Shown in pieces: positions 38,207-46,635 of a DNA stretch of 64,000 nt. How positions within the stretch are numbered: the first letter of the stretch is position 1; every line of letters starts with the position of its first letter. The position numbers were made by a program, and so were the translations under genes. The notes below the pieces were generated by a model that worked only from the letters and a program-made list of their open reading frames with translations, made no database searches and was not told the DNA's origin. Source of the stretch: Crateriforma spongiae (GTDB taxonomy: Bacteria; Planctomycetota; Planctomycetia; Pirellulales; Pirellulaceae); NCBI RefSeq assembly GCF_012290005.1, contig NZ_JAAXMS010000001.1:310001-374000 (forward strand), written 5' to 3'.

Positions 38207-39631
38207 ATGAAACAGCGTGGCATTCGAGCTTGGATTCGAATCTGTGCCGTTGTGGCGGCCTCGATTCCGTTTTCAGCGGCCCAGGCCGGTTACGGATCGT
38301 CCGGAGGCTATGGATCTTCCGGCGGATACGCTTCTTACGGCGGGTCTTCGGGCGGGTACGCTTCGTCGGGCGGATATGGATCCAGCGGCGGGCATCATCC
38401 GGTGTTGAGCCACTTGAAAGCAAAGATTGCTGCCAAGCGAGCGGCCTGGTACAGCAGTGGTGGTGCCAGCAGCGGCGGTTCATCCGGCGGCTATGCGGCC
38501 TACTCCTACTCGGCCAGCAGCGGTGGCGCCAGCAGCGGCGGACATGTCGGGCCGTTGCGTCGATTGGCCGATCACATTCATGCCAAGAAGGCGGCCATCC
38601 GTGCCCGCTGGGCGGGTGCCAGCAGCGGCGGCAGCTCTGGTGGGTACGCTTCTTACTCGTACGCTTATTCGGCCAGCAGTGGCGGAGCCAGCAGCGGCGG
38701 TTCATCCGGCGGCTATTCCGCCGCACGCGCGACCTACGGATCTTCCGGCGGCAGCAGCGGCGGATCGGTGTCGTCCTACTCCGCTCCCGTGGTCTCTGGC
38801 GTGATCCAATCGCCCAGTTATGAATCGTCTCAGATTCAAAGCGGTTACGAAATCCAACCGCAGATGTCGGCGCCAGTCGAATACGGCGCACCGGTGGAAT
38901 ACGGTGCTCCGGTCGAAAGTGGTGCACCGATGGATTACAGCGCTCCGGTGGATTCGTCCGCTCCCGGCGATGGCTTCGTTCCATCGGACTCGATTCAAAC
39001 CCCCGACGTTTCGGCCGAAGGCGAATCGGACGCAAGCATCCAGTACGGATCGGCGCGGTTTGCTTCTACCAATTCACTCAGCGATGCGGCTTTGTTGACC
39101 GTTGCGGTTCCCAGCGAAGACGCTGTGTTGGAAGTCAACGGACATCGCACCCGTAGCGAAGGCGAAATTCGCCAGTTTTTGTCGCGTGGATTGAAGGACG
39201 GTTTTGTTTACACCTACGTCGTGAAAGTCCAGTACCAGCAAGACGGCCAGACCATCGAAGACACGCAAACGGTGAAGATGCGTCCGGGCGACAAGCAGCG
39301 ACTGTTCTTCGATGCCAAGTCCGCCGAAGTTGTGGACGAAACCATTGTTTCGGAAGAGGCGGAATCGGTCGAAGAAACGGTCGTGACGATTCGTGTTCCC
39401 CAGGACGCGAAGGTCGTTCTGGCTGGCAATGAAACGTCGGGTCAGGGAGCAACGCGTACGTTCCGGACTCGGACGTTGAAAGCAGGTGAGGTCTGGGAAG
39501 ACTACACGATCGAAGTGACCGTGGACGTCGACGGGACGCCCGTCACGCAAACGCGTTCGATCACTGTTCGCCAAGGACAGACCCACCAAGTGGATTTCGA
39601 TTTCGACGCACAGCGTTTGGCCAGCCGCTAA
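38207..39631 (+). CDS. Secreted Ser/Gly-repeat protein with two TIGR03000 domains
   Basis: A 474-residue protein with a signal peptide ending SAAQA, a 190-residue low-complexity region of YGSSGG and ASSGGSSGGY repeats interrupted by two basic segments (HLKAKIAAKRAAWY and LADHIHAKKAAIRARW), then AP-V-EYGA repeats, and two C-terminal copies of the planctomycete domain TIGR03000 (first LLTVAVPSEDAVLEVNGH to KMRPGDKQRLFF; second VVTIRVPQDAKVVLAG to VRQGQTHQVDFDF). The leader and repeats imply an envelope or extracellular structural protein; the function of TIGR03000 is unknown. The transcript ends at a strong terminator at 39774. Confidence 0.9.
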   Translation: MKQRGIRAWIRICAVVAASIPFSAAQAGYGSSGGYGSSGGYASYGGSSGGYASSGGYGSSGGHHPVLSHLKAKIAAKRAAWYSSGGASSGGSSGGYAAYSYSASSGGASSGGHVGPLRRLADHIHAKKAAIRARWAGASSGGSSGGYASYSYAYSASSGGASSGGSSGGYSAARATYGSSGGSSGGSVSSYSAPVVSGVIQSPSYESSQIQSGYEIQPQMSAPVEYGAPVEYGAPVESGAPMDYSAPVDSSAPGDGFVPSDSIQTPDVSAEGESDASIQYGSARFASTNSLSDAALLTVAVPSEDAVLEVNGHRTRSEGEIRQFLSRGLKDGFVYTYVVKVQYQQDGQTIEDTQTVKMRPGDKQRLFFDAKSAEVVDETIVSEEAESVEETVVTIRVPQDAKVVLAGNETSGQGATRTFRTRTLKAGEVWEDYTIEVTVDVDGTPVTQTRSITVRQGQTHQVDFDFDAQRLASR

Positions 39632-39773
39632 GCGGGCCAAGCGTCCGATGTTAGCCGGCGTGTTACCTGGTCGTTGCCGGCGGTCTGGTCGTCACAACCA
39701 AACCAGGCGGCGACTTGCGATGATTTGACCGACCGATCACTGGTGGCATGTCGGCCATTGACGAAATACTTTG

Positions 39774-39807
39774 ATGCCGCGTTCCGTTGTGGGACGCGGC
39801 ATTTTTT
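39774..39807 (+). terminator. Strong intrinsic terminator
   Basis: Arms ATGCCGCGTTCC and GGGACGCGGCAT (one G-T pair) around GTTGT, followed by TTTTTT at 39802-39807. It ends the TIGR03000 gene and shows that the next gene cannot start upstream of about 39808. Confidence 0.92.
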
Positions 39808-39827
39808 CGTGCGACGGATCCATTGAC

Positions 39828-40625
39828 GTGTCAAGCATCCAGCCAGCCAGCCAAGAAGAACCGGCACCGATTCGACCCGCGGTCAAGCGATGCATCAGTG
39901 CGTTGGTGGTGCTGCACGTGGGCGCCGTTTTCTTGGCACCGCTAAGTTTTCAAACGCGTGGTTCGCTGGGCAGTTCGCCGTCGGTCGATACGTTACTGAT
40001 GCCGCTGCGTGGCTATGGTGAATTCCTGTATTTGAATCGCGGCTACGCGTTCTTTGCACCCGACCCCGGTCCCAGTCACTTGGTCCAAGCGGCGATTGGT
40101 GAATTGACCGATCCCGATCTGCAGGAGCCGGTTTATCCGGATTTGGATCGCGATTGGCCACGCTTGTTGTATCACCGGCATTTCATGTTGGCGGAGTATT
40201 TGACGGAGATTCACCACCCACCAGGACCGCCACCGGAGTTGAAAGAACAGGATCCCGCCGCAGCCGAGTTGTGGGAAGCGTCCCGGGCCCGCTACGAATA
40301 CGTCCGCCAGTCCTATGTGCGGCATCTGCGGTCGAAGAATCCTGGACGCGTCGTTGCCATTCGACGGTTGGAGCACTTGCTGCCCAGCTTTCTGGAGTTT
40401 GATCCGGGGACGACGGATCTGCGGTCCGAGCAGTCGTATCGCGTGATGCCCGACCAGTGGGATCCCGTACCGATGCCCATGGCGGCCGGGGCAATCGCAC
40501 CCGCGCCGGCTCCTGAACTGTTGCCCGAAACGGTTTCGCCTACGCCCAATTCACCTACGCCCAGTTCGCCCCCGCAGCCAACATCGCCCGCCGATGCCAC
40601 CGAATCGGGAGTCGACGTTCGATGA
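39828..40625 (+). CDS. Membrane-anchored partner of HTTM protein, unknown function
   Basis: About 265 residues. One hydrophobic helix near the N-terminus (ISALVVLHVGAVFLAPL) anchors it; the following part has an aromatic segment (YGEFLYLNRGYAFFAPDPGPSH) and a conserved-looking WPRLLYHRHFMLAEYL, and the last 50 residues are Pro/Ser/Thr-rich. The GTG at 39828 is chosen because an upstream ATG lies within the terminator stem. Its stop overlaps the HTTM gene's ATG (ATGA), so the two proteins are coupled and probably form a complex. Family not recognised by name. Confidence 0.8.
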   Translation: MSSIQPASQEEPAPIRPAVKRCISALVVLHVGAVFLAPLSFQTRGSLGSSPSVDTLLMPLRGYGEFLYLNRGYAFFAPDPGPSHLVQAAIGELTDPDLQEPVYPDLDRDWPRLLYHRHFMLAEYLTEIHHPPGPPPELKEQDPAAAELWEASRARYEYVRQSYVRHLRSKNPGRVVAIRRLEHLLPSFLEFDPGTTDLRSEQSYRVMPDQWDPVPMPMAAGAIAPAPAPELLPETVSPTPNSPTPSSPPQPTSPADATESGVDVR

Positions 40626-41614
40626 TCGGCGCAGCAATGGGTGAAATTCGGTCTTGGTTGCGTGATGTGGCCGCGGCTTGGGACAAATTCTGGTTTTGCG
40701 GACGAACCGGCGAAACGTTGGCTGTCATTCGCATCGCCACCGGCGTCATGCTGTTGTATTCCCATTTGGTTTTGGCCAAGGATCTGATGTCGTTCTTGGG
40801 GCCTGACGCCTGGATCGACAACGTGACCGCCAAGCAATTGCACGATGGTGCTTTTGGCGTCAGCGATTGGGCGCGTAGCTATCTTTGGCACATCGACAAC
40901 GCATCGCTGTTGTGGGCCCATCAATTATTGGCAATCACCGCGTCGGCATTGATGGCGGTTGGTTTCCTGTCACGTCTGACGGTTCCGTTGGCTTGGTTTT
41001 TGAACCTGATGTACGTGCACCGTTTGACGGGCGCATTGTTCGGGCTGGACCAAATCATGACCTATTCGGCCATGTATTTAAGTCTGGCTCCTTGTGGTGC
41101 CGTCTGGTCGGTGGACGCTTGGTTGCGACGTCGCGGCAAATGGTCGGCAAAGATGCGAGACCGCTGGCTGCCGGCGAACCGTCCGTCCGTGTCGACCAAC
41201 GTGGCGACGCGTTTGTTTCAGATTCACGTCTGTGTCATCTATCTATTTGGCGGACTGGCGAAGGCCCGCGGAGAAATGTGGTGGGACGGAACGGCGGTTT
41301 GGTTTGCGGTCGCCAACTACGAATACCAGTCGTGGGACATGACTTGGATGGGACGCTATCCCCGACTGTTTTCCTTGCTGACGCACACCACGTTGTTTTG
41401 GGAAGTCTTTTATTGCGCGCTCGTTTGGCCGCGTTTGACTCGCCCGATCGTGTTGGCGATGGCCGTTGCCGTGCACGGCGGGATCGCTTTGTTCTTGGGG
41501 ATGATCACGTTCGGCGTGATGATGATTGTCGCCAACATGATCTTTGTTCCGCCGGATTTCTGGCGGCGTTTGATTGGTCGCGGTGTGCATGAAAAAACGC
41601 CGGTCAAAGCCTGA
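40622..41614 (+). CDS. HTTM domain (vitamin K-dependent gamma-carboxylase-like) membrane protein
   Basis: A 330-residue multi-pass protein. The HTTM landmarks are LAVIRIATGVMLLYSHLV, SLLWAHQLLAITASALMAVGF, YVHRLTGALFGLDQIMTYSAMYLSLAPCGA and RLFQIHVCVIYLFGGLAKARGEMWWDGTAVW, then further helices. The domain is related to the membrane part of the animal gamma-glutamyl carboxylase, but the bacterial reaction is not settled. Starts with ATG overlapping the upstream gene by four bases. The 3' end of the gene encodes the terminator of the convergent gpmI gene. Confidence 0.9.
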   Translation: MIGAAMGEIRSWLRDVAAAWDKFWFCGRTGETLAVIRIATGVMLLYSHLVLAKDLMSFLGPDAWIDNVTAKQLHDGAFGVSDWARSYLWHIDNASLLWAHQLLAITASALMAVGFLSRLTVPLAWFLNLMYVHRLTGALFGLDQIMTYSAMYLSLAPCGAVWSVDAWLRRRGKWSAKMRDRWLPANRPSVSTNVATRLFQIHVCVIYLFGGLAKARGEMWWDGTAVWFAVANYEYQSWDMTWMGRYPRLFSLLTHTTLFWEVFYCALVWPRLTRPIVLAMAVAVHGGIALFLGMITFGVMMIVANMIFVPPDFWRRLIGRGVHEKTPVKA

Positions 41615-41628
41615 GCCCGACCGGCGTT
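41592..41628 (-). terminator. Intrinsic terminator of gpmI, inside the end of the HTTM gene
   Basis: Arms AACGCCGGTC (41596-41605) and GACCGGCGTT (41619-41628) are perfectly complementary; on the reverse strand the hairpin is followed by TTTTTT (41597-41592). It lies 33 bp past the gpmI stop and overlaps the last codons of the HTTM gene on the other strand. On the forward strand the T run is poor. Confidence 0.85.
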
Positions 41629-41660
41629 GGATCGCGTTTTGATATTGGGGAAAGTCGCTT

Positions 41661-43268
41661 TTAGCTGACGTCGACCAACGATTCGCCGGTCATGTCCGCG
41701 GGCTTTTCCAAGCCCATCAAAGCCAGCACGGTCGGTGCGATGTCGGCCAGACGGCCACCTTCACGCAGCGATTTGCCGACCGAATCAGGGTCGACGACGA
41801 TCAACGGCACGTCAAAGGTGGTGTGGGCGGTGTGTGGGCCGCCGGTTTCCGGGTTGGTCATCTGTTCGCAGTTGCCGTGATCCGCCGTAACGACCAGGGA
41901 CCCGCCTTTGGCCAGGGTTGCCTTGACCAATTGGCCGACGCCATCGTCGACGGTTTCGACCGCTTTCACAGCCGCATCCAGGTTCCCCGTGTGGCCGACC
42001 ATATCACCGTTGGCGTAGTTGATGATGATCATGTCGCTGCGTCCTGATTCGATTTCTTTCAAGACGATCTGGGTGACCTCGGGTGCCGACATTTCCGGCT
42101 TTTGGTCATAAGTCGACACGTCGCGTGGCGACTGGGCCATTTCATTGTTTTGGCCGTCGAACGGTTCGTCGCGATAGTCGTTGAAGAAGAACGTGACGTG
42201 GGGGTACTTTTCCGTTTCGGCACAGCGGAATTGTTTCAGTCCCAGCTTGCTGACGTATTCACCCAAGATGTTCGGCATCTTGGGTGGCTTTTCGAAAATC
42301 ACGTTGACCGGCAACCCGGTTTCATAGCCCGCCATGGTGGCAAAATACAGGTTGTCGATCTTCTCACCACGGTCAAAACCACCACCTTGGATTTGCGACC
42401 ACGCGTCGTCATCCAAGACAAACGCTTTGGTCAGTTCGCGGGGGCGGTCACCGCGATAATTCATGAAGACGACCGCATCGCCGGGACCGATCAACGACGG
42501 CTTGCCGTTGTAGGGGATGGTCGTGGCCGTGATGAACTCATCGCCACTGCGGCTGGGTTCGGTCGGGTTGTCGTAGTAATCACGGATGGCGTCGACGGCG
42601 GAGTCCGCGGTTTTTTCGGTACCCTTGGTCAGCATGTCATAGGCTTGCTGGACTCGGTCCCAACGAAAATCACGGTCCATGGCATAGAAGCGTCCGATGA
42701 CGCTGGCGATGTGGCCGGCCCCCAGTTCCTGGCACTTCTGTTGGACACTTTCGACGAACGCGGCACCGCCGGTGGGCGACGTGTCACGGCCATCGGTGAT
42801 CGCGTGGATCGCCAACCGGTCGTGTCCCAAGCCCGCATCCTTGGCGACTCGGATGAACGCATCGGCGTGGGTGATATCGCTGTGGACCCGTCCGTCGGAC
42901 ATCAGCCCCAGCAGGTGCAGGGTGCCGCCGGTTTCTTTGACATGATCGACCGCGGCATTGACGACTTTGTTTTCGAAAAAGCTGCCTTCACGAATCGCCC
43001 GTGTGATTCTCATCACTTCTTGATCGACGATACGGCCGGCGCCGATGTTTTGGTGTCCGACTTCGCTATTGCCCATCACGCCTTCCGGCAGACCGACGTC
43101 TTCGCCGGATGTGTGGATCAGCACGTTCGGGTATTTCTGCATCAGTTCGTCGGCCACCGGGGTATCGGCCTGCACGATGGCGTTGGCCTTGTCCCACTGG
43201 GGGTCGGGGTTTTGCCCCCAACCATCACGAACAATCAAAACGACGGGTTTGCGACGCAGGTCAGTCAC
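41661..43268 (-). CDS. gpmI: 2,3-bisphosphoglycerate-independent phosphoglycerate mutase
   Basis: A 535-residue iPGM that interconverts 3- and 2-phosphoglycerate with two Mn2+ ions. The metal-site Asp15 lies in VRDGWGQ and the phosphorylated Ser68 in MGNSEVGHQN; other landmarks are LLGLMSDGRVHSDITH, HAITDGRDTSP, MNYRGDRPRE, NYANGDMVGHTG and VVTADHGNCEQM. All catalytic residues are present. The start is GTG at 43268. It diverges from pgi, another glycolytic gene, across a 262-bp region that may coordinate both. Confidence 0.95.
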   Translation of the reverse strand: MTDLRRKPVVLIVRDGWGQNPDPQWDKANAIVQADTPVADELMQKYPNVLIHTSGEDVGLPEGVMGNSEVGHQNIGAGRIVDQEVMRITRAIREGSFFENKVVNAAVDHVKETGGTLHLLGLMSDGRVHSDITHADAFIRVAKDAGLGHDRLAIHAITDGRDTSPTGGAAFVESVQQKCQELGAGHIASVIGRFYAMDRDFRWDRVQQAYDMLTKGTEKTADSAVDAIRDYYDNPTEPSRSGDEFITATTIPYNGKPSLIGPGDAVVFMNYRGDRPRELTKAFVLDDDAWSQIQGGGFDRGEKIDNLYFATMAGYETGLPVNVIFEKPPKMPNILGEYVSKLGLKQFRCAETEKYPHVTFFFNDYRDEPFDGQNNEMAQSPRDVSTYDQKPEMSAPEVTQIVLKEIESGRSDMIIINYANGDMVGHTGNLDAAVKAVETVDDGVGQLVKATLAKGGSLVVTADHGNCEQMTNPETGGPHTAHTTFDVPLIVVDPDSVGKSLREGGRLADIAPTVLALMGLEKPADMTGESLVDVS

Positions 43269-43351
43269 GGCGGCGTGTCTCTTTCGCGAAGGACAAAATG
43301 GAATGGAAACTGATTTTCGCGGGGGAGTCTAACGCGCATCACCGGATTGTC

Positions 43352-43367
43352 CCACGAGTCCTCGTGG
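43352..43367. promoter_or_regulatory. Inverted repeat between divergent gpmI and pgi
   Basis: CCACGAG and CTCGTGG flank two bases (TC). Its place between two divergent glycolytic genes fits an operator for a dimeric regulator, but no regulator is known here. Confidence 0.35.
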
Positions 43368-43530
43368 TGCCCGATCGGTTGCCGGGCGGGCGGTGGCGAC
43401 GAAACGGGCCGCGTCGGGGGACCGGCCGCCGGTGTCGCGTCGGACGTAGGCTTCGGCGCGACGGTTCGATTCGCTAAGCTCTGCGGACTGTCCGCCCGAA
43501 TTTTCCTGGTCCACAACGAGCGATTTCAAG

Positions 43531-44949
43531 ATGTCTCTGTTGCAGTTCGATCCGTCCGGTTCCATCAACGACGACTACGGCGTCACCCAAGCCCAAATCG
43601 ATTCGCTGGGTGACGAATTGGCGGCACTGCGAACGGAGATGGTGGAAACCGACCGCAAGCAATACGACAGCGGTGATATCCCCGCCGAAAAACAGCCTCT
43701 GGATGCTCGGTTTTTCTGGCTGCCCGAAGAACAATTGGAAGCCTATCAGAAGGATCGCGAAGCCAGCGAACTGGGCCGGATCTTCAAGGTCGCCAACGGG
43801 CTGCATGATTCGATCGATGCGGTGACCGTGCTGGGGATCGGCGGATCCTACATGGGCGCCCGCGCGATGATGGAAGCCTGCTGTGACCCCTACCACAATG
43901 AACTGACGCGAGCCGCCCGTGGCAGTAAGCCGCGGATGTATTTCGAGGGCAACAACGTTGACAACGATGCCGCCGATTCATTGCTGCGTCGCTTGCGGTC
44001 GGGCGGCTACGGCGATTCGGCGGCCGAGAAACGATCGGCCCTTGTCGTGATCAGCAAGTCGGGCGGAACGATGGAAACGGCGGCGGCATTCCGTTTGTTT
44101 CTGCCCGCGCTGGAATCGGAGTTGGGCGAAGAGGCCAAGGACTGGTTGGGCAAGCTGGTGGTCCCGGTCACCGGCGAAGGCGGCAAGCTGTTCAACTTGG
44201 CTCAGGAAATCGGTTGCGAAGAAGTCTTCAGTGTGCCCGATGGTGTGGGCGGACGTTTCAGCGTCTTGTCACCGGTCGGTCTGGTACCCGCGGCATTCCT
44301 GGGGCTGGACTGTATGAAATTGCTCGAAGGCGCCGTGGCGATGAACGAGCATTTCAAAACCGCCGACTACGCCGACAACGTCGTGCTGCAGTACGTCGCC
44401 GTCAATCATTTGCTGGCACAGCATCGCGGAAAATCGATTCGGGTGATGAGTGTTTGGACCAAGGCACTGGAATCGCTTGGATTGTGGTACGACCAGTTGT
44501 TGGCCGAATCCAACGGCAAGGATGGCAAAGGCGTCACGCCGCTGACCACGGTCAATACACGTGATTTGCACAGCCGACACCAACAGCATCAACAAGGGGC
44601 CAACGACAAAGTCTTCAACAACGTGATCGTTCAATCGGTTCGTACCGATGCGTTGGCCGTGGGGCACAGCGAGCGAAACCAGGACGGCATGAATGACATC
44701 GCCGAAAAAACGTTGCCCGAAATCATGTCGGCAGCCATCAAGGGGACCAACGATGCGTTGCACGCCGATGGTCGACCCACCACCGACATCATTTTGCCGA
44801 AGATCGACACCCATGTGCTGGGCCAGTTGTTCCAAATGCTGATGATCGCCACCGTGATCGAAGGTCGTTTGCTTGGGATCAATCCTTACGGTCAACCGGG
44901 TGTCGAACAGTACAAGAAAAACATGAATAAGAACTTGGGACGCGCCTGA
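43531..44949 (+). CDS. pgi: Glucose-6-phosphate isomerase
   Basis: A 472-residue Pgi of the short bacterial type. Landmarks: VLGIGGSYMGARAM, VVISKSGGTMETAAAFR (sugar-phosphate loop), the second signature GVGGRFSVLSPVGLVPAAF, HSRHQQHQQGANDKVFNN with the catalytic-region His, and a C-terminal helix segment LFQMLMIATVIEGRLLGINPYGQPGVE. It interconverts glucose-6-phosphate and fructose-6-phosphate. The stop is three bases before the trpA start, so the two genes share a transcript. Confidence 0.95.
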   Translation: MSLLQFDPSGSINDDYGVTQAQIDSLGDELAALRTEMVETDRKQYDSGDIPAEKQPLDARFFWLPEEQLEAYQKDREASELGRIFKVANGLHDSIDAVTVLGIGGSYMGARAMMEACCDPYHNELTRAARGSKPRMYFEGNNVDNDAADSLLRRLRSGGYGDSAAEKRSALVVISKSGGTMETAAAFRLFLPALESELGEEAKDWLGKLVVPVTGEGGKLFNLAQEIGCEEVFSVPDGVGGRFSVLSPVGLVPAAFLGLDCMKLLEGAVAMNEHFKTADYADNVVLQYVAVNHLLAQHRGKSIRVMSVWTKALESLGLWYDQLLAESNGKDGKGVTPLTTVNTRDLHSRHQQHQQGANDKVFNNVIVQSVRTDALAVGHSERNQDGMNDIAEKTLPEIMSAAIKGTNDALHADGRPTTDIILPKIDTHVLGQLFQMLMIATVIEGRLLGINPYGQPGVEQYKKNMNKNLGRA

Positions 44950-44952
44950 TCG

Positions 44953-45765
44953 ATGTCGAAAGTTGACGAACTGTTCCAGCGTTTACGTGGTGATGGCCGT
45001 AAAGCCTTGATGCCGTTCATCACCGCCGGCGATCCGGATTTCGAAACCACTGCGGCCATCTTGAACGGGGTCAAAGCGGCCGGCGCTGATTTATGCGAAA
45101 TCGGCGTCCCGTATAGCGACCCGATTGCTGACGGGCCGGTGATCCAAGAATCCTATCAGCGGGCCCTGGATTCCGGATTCCGTTTGGATGGCTTGTTCGA
45201 TTTGCCGTCTCAAGTCCGCAATGCGGACGCCCAGCTGCCTTTGGTCACCATGGCCAGCTATTCGATCATCTATCGAATGGGGCTTCGGCAATACGTGCAG
45301 CGTGCGATTGACGCGGGCTACGCCGGAGCGATCGTTCCCGATTTGTTGGTCGAAGAAGCCGGTCCCTTGTCGAAGGTTTGCTCCGAACTTGACTTTTCTC
45401 TTGTGTTGCTGGTCACTCCCACGACCTCACGCGACCGCCAGATCCGCATCGCCGAATCGTCGACCGGTTTTCTGTACTTTGTGTCGGTGACGGGGATCAC
45501 GGGGGAACGTGCCGCGTTGCCCGAAACGCTGGGGGAAAACGTGCGTTGGTTGAAGCAGCGCACTGAGCTGCCGATCTGCATCGGTTTCGGGATCAGCGGT
45601 CCGGAAACGGCGGCGCAGCTCGCTCCGGTCGCCGACGGTCTGATCGTCGGTTCGGCCGTGGTCCGGCGGATTGCGGCGGCATCGGATCGCGACGACGCCG
45701 TGAAACGGGTCAGCCAGTTTGTCGGCGAATTGCGAACGGCGATCGATTCGGCGCCGGTGGACTGA
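44953..45765 (+). CDS. trpA: Tryptophan synthase alpha chain
   Basis: A 270-residue TIM barrel. FITAGDPD, the catalytic Glu in CEIGVPYSDPIADGPVIQ with the matching Asp (Glu49 and Asp60 in Salmonella numbering), TPTTSRDRQIRIAES, YFVSVTGITGER and GFGISGPETAAQ are all present. TrpA cleaves indole-glycerol phosphate to indole, which is passed to TrpB. No trpB or other trp gene is in the window; instead the gene is three bases after pgi. It is complete and should be active. Confidence 0.95.
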   Translation: MSKVDELFQRLRGDGRKALMPFITAGDPDFETTAAILNGVKAAGADLCEIGVPYSDPIADGPVIQESYQRALDSGFRLDGLFDLPSQVRNADAQLPLVTMASYSIIYRMGLRQYVQRAIDAGYAGAIVPDLLVEEAGPLSKVCSELDFSLVLLVTPTTSRDRQIRIAESSTGFLYFVSVTGITGERAALPETLGENVRWLKQRTELPICIGFGISGPETAAQLAPVADGLIVGSAVVRRIAAASDRDDAVKRVSQFVGELRTAIDSAPVD

Positions 45766-45778
45766 ATTCTTTGCAAAA

Positions 45779-45796
45779 AGCGACCGGTTCGTCGCT
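45779..45796 (+). terminator. Weak hairpin after trpA
   Basis: Arms AGCGAC and GTCGCT around CGGTTC, 13 bp past the trpA stop. No T run follows, so termination is only possible. Confidence 0.3.
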
Positions 45797-46060
45797 GTTC
45801 CGGTGGTCGAATCGGCGATCTGTCGGTGCAACCGTCATAACTGTCACGGTCATTGCCCGTTAAAGTTTCTCCAGCCCGAAAGGTGCCCTGGTCCGGAAAG
45901 GTTTGCGCAATCTGCGTGCTACTGTTCTAACGGCCGGGGATTGTCGGCGTGAAACACTTCACCGCTGACGTCAAAGATTCCCCAGCCGTTCCGATCCGAA
46001 ATCACTTCGAATCGCCGACGCATCATCGACGTCGGCAAAGCACGCACGAGGGGAATGCTG
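45797..46060 (+). other. Leader region before a small conserved gene
   Basis: Together with the hairpin just before it this is 295 bp without a gene between trpA and the next start. It ends with a GAGGGG ribosome-binding site. No riboswitch or leader peptide was recognised. Confidence 0.4.
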
Positions 46061-46462
46061 ATGACCGCTTCGACCACCAACAACGACCAGTTTGCCGGCG
46101 AGATCTTGACCTTGGACCGCCGTCGTAAAGATCGACGGGCCGACAAAGTCGCCACGGTCGATGCCGAAGCTGGCAGCAAGACTCGTCGCAAGAAGCAGCG
46201 CCGTCGCCATATCGATCCCACGACTTGCGAGCGTGACTATAACGATCAAGAGATCGAATTCATGCGTGCGATGGACGACTACAAGCAAAGCAGTGGGCGG
46301 ATGTTCCCGACGTGCAGCGAAGTCTTGGAAGTGGTGCGTTCGCTGGGATACGTCAAGTTGGACGACGAACAAATCGCTCAGTTGGGACTGGACACCGATA
46401 TCGATGAAGATGCGGCCGATGTCGAAATGGACGAATCGGGTGAATCGGACGACCTGGCCTGA
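46061..46462 (+). CDS. Small basic/acidic protein, unknown function
   Basis: A 133-residue cytoplasmic protein. The first half is basic ([14 protein letters not shown], then [15 protein letters not shown]), the middle is a probable helix-turn-helix-like segment ([38 protein letters not shown]), and the tail is strongly acidic ([19 protein letters not shown]). GAGGGG lies seven to eight bases before ATG 46061, better than the ATG six bases upstream, to which it is too close. A nucleic-acid-binding role is suggested only by the basic arm and the [17 protein letters not shown] segment, which resembles a DNA-reading helix pattern. Confidence 0.7.
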   Translation: MTASTTNNDQFAGEILTLDRRRKDRRADKVATVDAEAGSKTRRKKQRRRHIDPTTCERDYNDQEIEFMRAMDDYKQSSGRMFPTCSEVLEVVRSLGYVKLDDEQIAQLGLDTDIDEDAADVEMDESGESDDLA

Positions 46463-46635
46463 TTCATCGATAGGAAACGAGCCGTTCGTAAGACGCCGGC
46501 GTCGAACGATCCGTCGGGTTTTGGCCGGCGGATGTGTGGAACGACCAGCGGACGTTTAGACTGATGCGGCGATGGGGGCGGTCTGGCCAACGGGCCAAAA
46601 CGCTTGATCCGACATCAGGACATGGTCACTGGGAA

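Noticed and set aside
38280-38790. Short regular repeats that look like a CRISPR array or minisatellite
   Set aside because: They are in-frame codons for Ser-Gly-Gly repeats within a secreted protein, with no constant repeat/spacer lengths and no cas genes.
42102-43313. A 403-codon forward frame opposite gpmI
   Set aside because: It is the antisense shadow of a full-length, motif-complete gpmI; such mirror frames are common in high-GC genes with strong codon bias, and it has no family motif.
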